Shown here: piece after piece, positions 54,958 to 64,000 of the stretch
Layout of the letters: each line of letters begins with the position of its first letter
Position numbering within the stretch: the first letter of the stretch is position 1
NCBI GenBank assembly: GCA_020055645.1
Contig: CM034548.1
Location: 11,532,001-11,596,000 of the forward strand
DNA length: 64,000 nucleotides
DNA from: Tomocerus qinae
Lineage: Eukaryota > Arthropoda > Collembola > Entomobryomorpha > Tomoceridae
Direction of reading: 5' to 3'
Position numbers and translations under genes: made by a program
Notes under the pieces: model-generated
The model's input: only the letters and a program-made list of their open reading frames with translations
Told to the model about the DNA's origin: nothing
Database searches by the model: none

Positions 54958-57900
54958 TGAAAGCTAGTTATTCAATTATATCTATATAGTCAGTAAATCA
55001 TAATATTGTTCAATTCTTTATTATCTCATCGTATATAAGTAAGTAAATGTTGTAACTATAATAATTATCATCCAATAAAAATAAAAGCACAGAATACTTT
55101 CAGAATCTCGCCATTGGTCTTAGCTAATTATTTAAAGCTTAAAAATTTTACTCCGTTTTTCGTTTACCTAACCGCCTAATATTTGGCATCATGATTTAAA
55201 TTTGATCAGTGTGAAAAACTATAACAGATATCCAAAGAATTCAAAATGACTCTGGACACTCAAAGTTGGAGTCTCTTTTGGGTTTCACTTCACTCACGGT
55301 TCTACTGCTCTTCTTTAGTAACATGTAAATGTATGGTCCCGAGAACCGAGACTCCCTACAGCACAGTTTTAATAGTAGAATAGCTTAGATACTTCCCTAT
55401 GCAATGCATCAAATCAAATGGTCTTAAGCAAAAACCGAAGTGACATTTTAACATTGTTTCATCCCACAGGAGGTATATTTCGTTTACCGTTTTTACAGTC
55501 ATCAACCTATTCCCACTAAGTAGTTAAAAGGTTTTAGTCCTGTAAACTGCTTTTTGACACGAATAATCCTATACAACTACTTAAATTAATCCTGCACACT
55601 AGACTACTTCGCTTCTAACTAATTAAATAAAACCATTTACTCCAAAGTCAGTGACATTTTTAGGTGTTTTTAGCAATATGATAAAATATAGAGTAACAGC
55701 AGTATTATATTAATTATATTATCAGTTCTAGGCATATTTTCCAGTTCCAATGATCTTGTGGTTTTGGCATGCAAGCAACAATTTAAATAAAGTAAATTTC
55801 TGTTAAATTAACACAGACTTTAAGCTGAACGTTCTCAGTACTCAGTACAGGGTAATAAAATCCAAAAGTAGCAGTTAGTATGTACAAAAATAAACTTCCT
55901 ATGACTCATGACTATGATATGTTATCCTGCTTGGTATATAATATTATAATATACTGGGATGAGAACAATGCTGAGTCTGCAGGAGAAAGAAATAATGCTT
56001 TGTCGTTGGATAATTTTATGATTTTTGTTTTCATATGCACACATGTCATTTGTATCGCCCTTCAGATCTCGTTTTGCTTTGTATTCTTATATCTTCTTGC
56101 TTTGTTTTGTAAGAGTCCCGACTTGTTTAGTTTTCGTTGGAAATAATATTAAAGCTGACCTTTTGTGACCTGCTGACTGATGCAAAGCACAAGTAAGGCG
56201 ATAATCGTGCCTATTGCATGAAAAATGCATTTAACATGAACCACAGACAGAACAACCAATTTTCTTAAAACTGTGATGGACCTATAATGGAATTAGTCAT
56301 TACACTAGTAGATATTGATGCTATAGTCAATAAATAGCTAAATATATATCAGCACTGGAATCCATCTTAATATGGTTAGTTTATGGCAGTTGGACATCTT
56401 TATACTTGTGCCTTTTCCCTATCATGTTTCTTATGCTCCAGTTGTCGGATACCGTAGCAAACCGGGTGTCATTCCTATTTATCACGACTACCTCTGAACC
56501 TCAACATACTAACAGACGGACCATAATTTTAGGTAGAAACTTCAGAGTAATCTTTATATCTGATATTGCTATTAGTATGTACTAAACCGTATCCTGCCTT
56601 TCCAACGAATGCACTTTCAACGAAAACATCGTAACGAATGCACTTTCAACGAAAACATCGTAACGAATGCACTTTCAACGAAAACATTATGTGGAACTTG
56701 TTGTTTTTTCCCATATTTTTTGCATTATTCCTTTGTTCTTGTATCGACATCCTTAATCTAAGCAAGTAAATTTGGGGGTTCGTTTCAGGCATTTTTACCA
56801 TGAACCCTTTTATGGTTTAGATTTTATTTGATATAGTTAAATGGTGATCCCGATGGCTTCCAAAAGGCCATTTCCTTCTCTATACATGTGGCGAATCTAA
56901 AACTCTAAAATCACATCAAAGTCTTTATTGATGTATTATTGTGTTTATATGACCCTTAAACTCTTTTAGAGGTCATAATCAGCAAAAATAATGCTTTTCG
57001 TTAGAATGTCGTTGTATGGTACTTCGTTGAAAAGACCTAGTAGAACCATACCATAGTTTCTGACCGATAATTATTGAGTTTTAAAAAAACAAGGCATCAG
57101 CAATGGGCAAAATTCAGAGTTCTGTCGTTTAGCTGTCGTTTGAGTACTACAGAGACAATGAAACTAAAAATAAAACTATATAAATATATATAAGTATGTA
57201 TAAAATGACGATATGTACAATATAGAGAGTGATGAAGTGTTCATGTAGAGTGTAAATGTAAATAGGTGATAAAAACAACAGACGTATACACCTACTAAAT
57301 AGTATTTCTACATCATGCATAATACCATTTACTGTTTCGTGGGAATAAACTACAATATTTTTTCCTCGTGTCTGGATTGCTATAAGATACATATACACAT
57401 AGAGATATTTTATGCATTGCAAGAGTGCTTACATTACGTAATCTTTTCACCCACATTATTATGGATGATATACTACATGCACTGATGTGTATGATAAGTT
57501 GTGCACAATACAATGCAAGGCAGTCACATTAACAGTTTTGTTTGTGTCTCTGTAACTGTTATGGCGAATGACATGTTAACTTCTCCAGGAGCTACTCAAT
57601 GTCTTTTGACTGGTACAGGCACATTTCTATGTGGAATATTGTCCTTATTGTACTTGCATATTTAGTTGTTAAAGTTGTCCTATGATCTCAGCGTCTATAT
57701 TGTGTATAGTAGTCTCATTCTCGATCTGACAGACAGATTTACCAGGAGAATTTAGAATTATGCTGGTTTGGTTACATTTTCTGCGGTCAACCCTTGCCGG
57801 GTGCTGGTGAGTAACTTTTTGTCTTTCAATCTGAGACAATTCTTTTAATTCTGTATTCTGTACTAACTCTTTACTAATTCTGTACATACTTCAATATTGA

Positions 57901-58564
57901 GGTTATGTTACATTGGTACTAACAAATTAGATGCTATAATGGTAGAATTGCATAGTTAGGGAAAATACTGTATTTAATTACAATAAGATATTACTTAACT
58001 CTGTTTTTGTTGCACCACTATAACAGTTTCCCACTACTCGCTAACAATCATACTCAGTTCATTTGCTGAGCTGCTCTGACCATAAAGCACTTTCAATATT
58101 TCTATTTAATATAATGCCATAGCCATAGTATACTAATTTGACCAGATACTTATTCGGCCGTACTATTGTGAGAAAAGACTGTTTCGTATTGGAGTGTTAT
58201 CAAAGAAGACGTGACCCTAGATTTCCTCTCATATAGCACTTTTTTAATATAGGTAACTCCCAACATGTAGTCAAAGCCAACGAAAAACATTTCAGTTGGT
58301 CTTTACCAAGTGGAAACAAGTACATTCGCTGTTTATTAGTAGAGTAGCTATACTTAAAACTTATTTGTTTAAATTGTTTTGATACTTATTAAATCTACTA
58401 CTTTCAAGTGAAGTTATTGTTCTGTCTCACTTTTCTGTGACACTATTTCAGGGTTCCTAGATAGGGACATGGTACGTGGTGTATAGGATAAGGACGCATC
58501 ATTCGGATTAAAAAAATCTGTCCCTATGCAAGTTTCTTAAAAATTGTGCAGTGCATCTTTGAAA
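54958..58564. other. Intergenic between Hakai-like and glucosylceramidase genes
   Basis: AT-rich, with no supported gene. A minus-strand frame at 57669-57887 is polar and not recognisable. A three-copy 29-bp tandem repeat lies at 56604-56688. Close to the following gene there is a 9-bp inverted repeat (ATAGGGACA at 58461-58469, TGTCCCTAT at 58519-58527) within the likely promoter or leader. Confidence 0.55.
56604..56688. repeat. 29-bp tandem repeat, about 2.9 copies
   Basis: AACGAATGCACTTTCAACGA followed by AAACATCGT is repeated three times with a strict 29-base period (starts 56604, 56633, 56662). The copies appear identical until the last few bases of the third. Confidence 0.95.
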
Positions 58565-61500
58565 ATGCGTTGGAACTGGGCCATCTGCATCCTAGTCATT
58601 TCCAATTGGTCAGTCGGATTTGGTGAGCAAGTATTTTCCTTTGTTTAAAAATGAAATCGCTTTTACTATTATATTGCACTTCTGTTCTGTGCTCTGTCTG
58701 CATAGTCAGCATCAGGAGTAGAAGGAAGACAATGCACTTTCGTTAGTTCAGTAACGATTGTAGATTTAGTTTGTCAGTCTCATAGATTCTTCTGCTTACC
58801 CATTTCTAGAATGACTTTACTTGAAAATTAAAAAGTACTATTCCTTTCATAAAAAATTTCAAAAGACTATATGCCCTCAAGAAGAATCTCTTATTTTAAA
58901 TCTGAACTCAAAATCGGGATGGTAATGGAGGTATCAAGATTTTGCGAATCTTAAAGCAAATCGACAATAGAGTTTTAAGTATTTCATTTTATGCTTAAGT
59001 AGTTGACGTGAAGCTATAATTCACAGATATTCATACATAACCTAAAATGCATACGGCCTTCCCAATAGTACTTTCATTTTAGTGTTATGTATTAACAGCT
59101 TTTTGCTGTAATAAAAAAGCAAGTACTGATACGTAGTGAAAATTACAAAAAGGCTAGTAGGTACGCATCTTATTATTTTTACCAATATGTACTTACTGCG
59201 ATATGCCATTGTTAAAGTTAATACAACTAATCGAATGTCTATTAATTACCTATCCTATATGGCTATATGGACAACCATATTTAGTGCCTTTAATACACGT
59301 AATTGAGCAGGGCGATAAATAGGTTAATCGTTTACAATACCATAATTAGAATTTATTGCTCCGTGTTAGTAGGAAACACGATCCAGGAGTCTTTCCCATG
59401 ACTTACAGTGTTTCCGAAGAAGTCTGAAAGACTGATATATGGCACAAGTTTAGAGTAGAATGTGCAATTGTTGGATGGAATCTGCCTATACTCTCCGCGT
59501 AATCAAATCAGTGACATCATTTAAGCTGCTTTTGTAATGCCATGCCAATGAAAATGTCTTGTGCAGATAATTTAACAACTCATTTTGGTAATGAGAAAAT
59601 GAGAATACTAATAGATCAAGAAATTGAATTGAGTTAAAAGTAAAGTTTTCCTAGTCCGCGACTATCATGATTTCAACAAGGACTTTACTAATTATTTTCT
59701 ATGGGACAGTCCTGGGCCCCCCTCTTGAGGTAGACGACCACGAACATCTCTTACCTATATCTTTTGTTTATTCGATATATAACATAAAATATTATTGGGC
59801 CTGCATTACTATTATTGTAATGTTTGTTACGTGTTTCTTTCATTCCTTCAAACGAGAGAATTGTTCTGAATTTTTTTTAAACTGTTGAAGTTTTTCAAAA
59901 ACGGATTAAAGCATATTTGAGATCAATTTCCCAGCTGCTACCTTGTGTAGAAATAAAGGCTTAAAAAAGCACAAAGTTTTATCTAGATAAAGGTAGCTCG
60001 ACTTTTCAATGAAAGTTGTATGTATTTTATCTTTCAAACGGGGCCCCTACATGCATTGGACCGCTACTGCTATATATTTTATTTATATATCCATAAACTA
60101 CTTCCAATTTATATAGATCTACTTGTACGAATGTGTCGGTATGTACAATAAGGTATGTTTTTCATAAAGCAAGACATACACAGATAACAAATGGAACATT
60201 AAAACACTTAACATAATATTATGGCGTAATATGAATTCTATAAGAAGCATAGCAAGATTTGGTGCCGACAGTTGTAACTAAAAGGGTTACAGCCTGGTAC
60301 ATTTATTTATTTATTTAGTTAATACCACTAAAGAGCCACGGCATTGTTTGCACGGTGGTGCGGCAATAAGAAATATCATGCTGTAGATTACAAGTTACAT
60401 CGCCCCGAATTCATTGGGGCGGAAGTTATCGGATTTGGTATGTAATTTCCATGTTTTCTTTACCTGCTTCTGATCATTTGTAGACGCCAAGGAGTCAGGA
60501 TGTGCAGCCAGAAGCTATGGGGACGGGAAAATAGTCTGTGTTTGCACAGAGACCTACTGTGATGAGATGGAGGAAATCGTTTTAGAGCCAAAAGGTTCAT
60601 TTCTGGAGTTCACAAGCAGCAAGTCTGGTTTGAGACTTGAAAAGAAATCCGGAGTCTTTGCCAACAGTTATGATGACGAGGAAATCCAAAATGGAATTGA
60701 AAAACACATACGTATGTTTTATTTAATGAAATTACATATTTGAATTGAAAAAACTAGAAGATGGTGATGAATATGAACCATAAAAAGTCATGATACATAT
60801 TCCATTAGTCTATTAGGAATATTGATAAGTGGCACTGGCAGTGGAAGGTACAATATATTATTCTTCTTTGATGCAGAGATAAATTAAATGGAACCAATAC
60901 ATTCTTAGTCCATTAAAAATAGTATTGAAATTAAATCTATCATTAAAATTTTATGGTTAGAAATAGTTTCTCTCTTCACAAAATTACATTGATGAGAAAA
61001 ATATATAAAAGCAATTTGATATAATAATTAGCAGTATGAGATTGGATAGTTAGTTCATAATTTGAGTGTTCAGGGCGGTGTTAGTCCTTATAAAAGGTAA
61101 TGTAATATGTAAAATATTAATAGAAAAGCCTTTTTGATACTCACATAAATACGAACCAACTCTTTGGGTAATGGGAAAAAATCAAAACGTTCATTTTTAA
61201 ATTTTGAATGCCACTCGAAGTGCAATTTTTGACTTTTATAGTGGTGCGTCGTGCCGTCACTCAAAATTTATCTGTTGGTAGTTGTATTGTACTGTTGTAT
61301 TTATATTATATGCACTTATATAAGTAAAAAATAATACATACATATTATGTTACAGGTTATAATTAATATTGAAATTCGGTCTCTTTTAATACAAAGGGTA
61401 CATTCATGTCATTGTATTAATATAGAATAATAATAATTGTTTTGGGCATGCAGAAGATAAACTAATTTGACAAATAGAGTTCCAATACAAACATTAACAT

Positions 61501-63911
61501 ATGGGTAAACATGTACGGGATTACGTAGTGCTACTGTAGTGCTATGAAATTGAAAGAGTATAGTTAGAAGTGTAGAAGAAAGTTACGAATTTGGGTGCAT
61601 TTGCTACGTAGTAGATCCATATTAACCCATTCCCTGCAAGCACACCTCTAGCTACACCATACCTTATTCAAACATTTTTTTACCAAATCAATCTATCTCT
61701 CTACTAATGCAGCAAAGCATTTTTTGTCCCCTTTAATCAACAATTTTATTTTTTGTGCACGTAGTACGTGCAATCCCATACTAACTGTATGCTTTGCGTT
61801 ATAGGGGCTATCCGAAAAATTTTAATGGACGAACTCATTGTCTTCTTTTTGTTGGGCACAATTTAACTCTCTATTTTTCTACGTAAGTGGCTAAAAGGCG
61901 TATGACTTGTCCACCAGAACCTCCGACCTCCTTGATATTAGTTCATTAGTCTTAGCTCAGTACCTAGTAATGTTCTAGTGTTTGAGTTGCCGTTGGTTGG
62001 CAATTAATGGCTCTCAATTTGGCGAAAAGCTTTGTTTTTAAGATAAGTTTTATTTGGAATAGGTATTTAATTACTTTCTTAGATTTCGATTCTTTTTACT
62101 TATTTTGGATTCACACTTTTGTAAAGTGCAGACTCTACATTTTGCAGTAAACATAAGATTAACCAATGTCCTGTCAATCGGTGCGCCGAATGATTAATCA
62201 CGCGCTTTCACCCTTATTTTACACCCTGTAACCAATTATAAAGGTCCTTTCAAGTTCGGATCAGTCCATCTCACTATTCCACTTTACTGCGAAGTGAGCC
62301 CTTATAAATTGTGAGAGCCTAGTAAAATGATACACTTTATTGAAAAGTTTCTCATTGTCAACAGTCTTAATTTCTCTATTTGTATACTTACCCCGACAAG
62401 ATATAACTGGGATACGGTTATTGAATTTTTTGTCTCCCTTGGGACATATTTTCATACATTACTATTAGTAATCTATACTATTTTCCTCAATTTAAACTCA
62501 AAAATTTCAATGTGACTTTTATATATTGTTCTGTTATATCATGTTATATGCTAATTATATATTTTATTGCTTAGATGAAGTAAAGCTTACTCTCCGACGA
62601 GATGTGAAGCATCAAAAAATTTTGGGCTTTGGTGGAGCATTTACAGATGCTGCGGGGATAAACATTCGTGAATTACCTGAAAAATTACAACAAAGTTTAA
62701 TTGGGTAATTACAATACTATTAGTAAATTATATCAATTGCCTCGGCAAATATTAATTCCTTTGGTTAAAATTATGATTCTGATTTGTAGCTCTTACTACG
62801 GTGAGAAGGGAATTGGCTACTCCATAGGCAGGGTACCCATGGGTGGCAGTGATTTCTCACCTCGACCATACACTTACGATGACCACCCTGGAGACATCAA
62901 TTTGAGTAACTTCAGTCTTCAAGAAGAGGATTATATTTACAAAGTAAGAATAATTAAAAAACTTTTCATTAAGGGTTAGTTAGAAAGTTGTAGGATGGGA
63001 GATACAAAGTATCAGACGGATATCTTAACTTATGAGTCCTAAGCAGTAAGGGATATCTGTGTGTCCATAATTACATGACAATTACTAAGCGGTAACAGTT
63101 AGAGAGGCAATATTAACTACTAACACGGTCGATTAAAAAAATAGTCTAATAAGCCTAGACTTGAAATATTTTATGGACCGGTAGTGTTTTGAAATTACAA
63201 AATGTTTAGGTATCAGTTTTTGTTTAATTTCGAAAGATGCTAATTAATGCTGACCCAGAGTGGAATGAAGTGTACACAAAACCTGTGTACACTTCACTTC
63301 ACTTGAAGTGGGGAATCCTCAAAAAAACGTGAAACGAAGAAAAAAACGATTATTAATATGATAGTATAAATTATAAATATGCCTGTGTAATAATGGATTG
63401 AATTTGAAGTGAGTAATAATAATGAATGAAATTTGTAGATTCCTTACATCAAAATGGCTGCTGACTTTGTTCCATCTTTGAAATTATTTGGAAGTCCATG
63501 GACAGCACCTCCTTGGATGAAAACTAACAACGACTACTGGGGCCGAGGACTTTTAAAGGATGAATATTTCCAAACGTGGGCAGATTATTTTATCAAGTGA
63601 GTTATTTTGACGTTGCATAACATATAACTTAAAATAATTATTTCATCAATAGTAATTTGTTGTGATGTTCTAGATTCCTAAATTCTTATGAAAAAGAAGG
63701 TATAAAGTTCTGGGGCGTAACGACCCAAAATGAACCTCTGGATGGTTTGGTCCCATTTTTCCCTTTCAACTCGATGGGTTGGATGCCTTCAAAAATGAGG
63801 GATTGGATAAAGTACAATTTAGGTCCAACAATGAAGAACAATGGATTTGAACATGTAAAATTGATCACTCTTGATGAGAATACCATTGCCCTGCCGAAGT
63901 GGATAGACACT
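58565..63911 (+). CDS. GBA1: Glucosylceramidase (GH30 family), first six exons, truncated by window end
   Basis: Exons 58565-58622 (ATG), 60484-60711, 62575-62704, 62790-62943, 63439-63596 and 63674-63911, all GT-AG and in phase, give about 322 residues. Residues 1-19 form a signal peptide (MRWNWAICILVISNWSVGF). The mature start has the Cys-rich glucocerebrosidase pattern (CAARSYGDGKIVCVC, TYCD). Catalytic-domain motifs follow: KILGFGGAFTDAAGIN, GIGYSIGRVPMGGSDF, SPWTAPPWMKTN, and FWGVTTQNEP, whose Glu matches the acid/base residue of the family. The nucleophile Glu and the C-terminal half lie beyond the window after the donor at 63912. The family hydrolyses glucosylceramide to glucose and ceramide in lysosomes and normally needs a saposin activator. 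Nothing is unusual in the visible part. It could be one member of a duplicated family. Confidence 0.95.
58623..60483 (+). other. Glucosylceramidase intron 1
   Basis: No exon supported. A (TTTA)n microsatellite lies at about 60300-60317. A small GC-rich inverted repeat (CGCCCC, 9-base spacer, GGGGCG) lies near 60402-60422, about 60 bases before the exon 2 acceptor. Confidence 0.6.
60712..62574 (+). other. Glucosylceramidase intron 2
   Basis: AT-rich. No exon, repeat or mobile element is supported. It ends in a good acceptor (TTTTATTGCTTAG). Confidence 0.6.
63266..63296. repeat. 12-bp inverted repeat in GBA intron 4
   Basis: TGAAGTGTACAC at 63266-63277 and its exact complement at 63285-63296, with a 7-base loop. 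Further CACTTCACTTGAAGTG-like words follow directly. It could form a small hairpin in the intron RNA. Confidence 0.85.
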
Positions 63912-64000
63912 GTAAGATAAGATGCTTTTCTATTTGTTTCTGGGTTAGGTTAGGTATAGTGATTAAATTTTAAAAACCAGTTGTTAGTAATTTAGTTTAA

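Noticed and set aside
57669-57887. Minus-strand 72-codon polar frame upstream of the glucosylceramidase
   Set aside because: No recognisable motif, no splice signals linking it to anything, and no LIM1 signature, which was specifically looked for.

Overview
This is a gene-poor, AT-rich animal nuclear segment. It has short exons, GT-AG introns that often begin GTAAG, and genes for animal signalling, ciliary and lysosomal proteins. The set (LIM kinase, enkurin, Hakai-type RING ligase, glucosylceramidase) and the small intron-split exons suit an invertebrate, most plausibly an arthropod. The phylum is inferred from general character and not proved by any marker here. No prokaryotic, viral, rRNA or tRNA features were recognised.

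Layout. 1 to about 17.7 kb holds no gene I can support. It contains several places where the + strand switches from purine/G-rich to pyrimidine/C-rich, a decayed GAACGAAC-type repeat and a few weak ORF remnants. From 18.08 to 25.96 kb on the minus strand lie coding exons of an unrecognised gene. Five well-spliced exons (24.36-25.96 kb) give a helical N-terminal part. A large exon (18.08-20.07 kb) encodes an acidic protein with about 28 copies of an 11-residue repeat. The splice phases of the two blocks match, so they may be one gene. Its introns carry two short hAT-like non-autonomous elements with 8-bp target duplications, and a degenerate ~125-bp tandem repeat.

From 31.73 to 49.44 kb on the minus strand is a LIM-domain kinase (LIM, PDZ, kinase, Ser-rich tail), reconstructed exon by exon. 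A complete three-exon enkurin gene sits inside its largest kinase-domain intron on the same strand. From 52.32 to 54.85 kb on the plus strand is a complete six-exon Hakai/CBLL1-like E3 ligase with an unusual Arg-Gly tract and AT-hook-like motif at its N-terminus. From 58.57 kb to the window end on the plus strand are the first six coding exons of a secreted/lysosomal GH30 glucosylceramidase; the rest lies outside.

The genes are not an operon or pathway. LIM kinase (actin dynamics), enkurin (sperm/ciliary calcium signalling and axoneme), Hakai (ubiquitin ligase and m6A-writer associated factor) and GBA (sphingolipid breakdown) are neighbours by genome organisation. The most unusual items are the homogenised acidic repeat gene and its possible link to the upstream exons, the same-strand nesting of enkurin in the LIM kinase, the lack of a visible first LIM domain, a 53-bp near-perfect palindrome at 50.4 kb, and the recurring strand-asymmetry switches.
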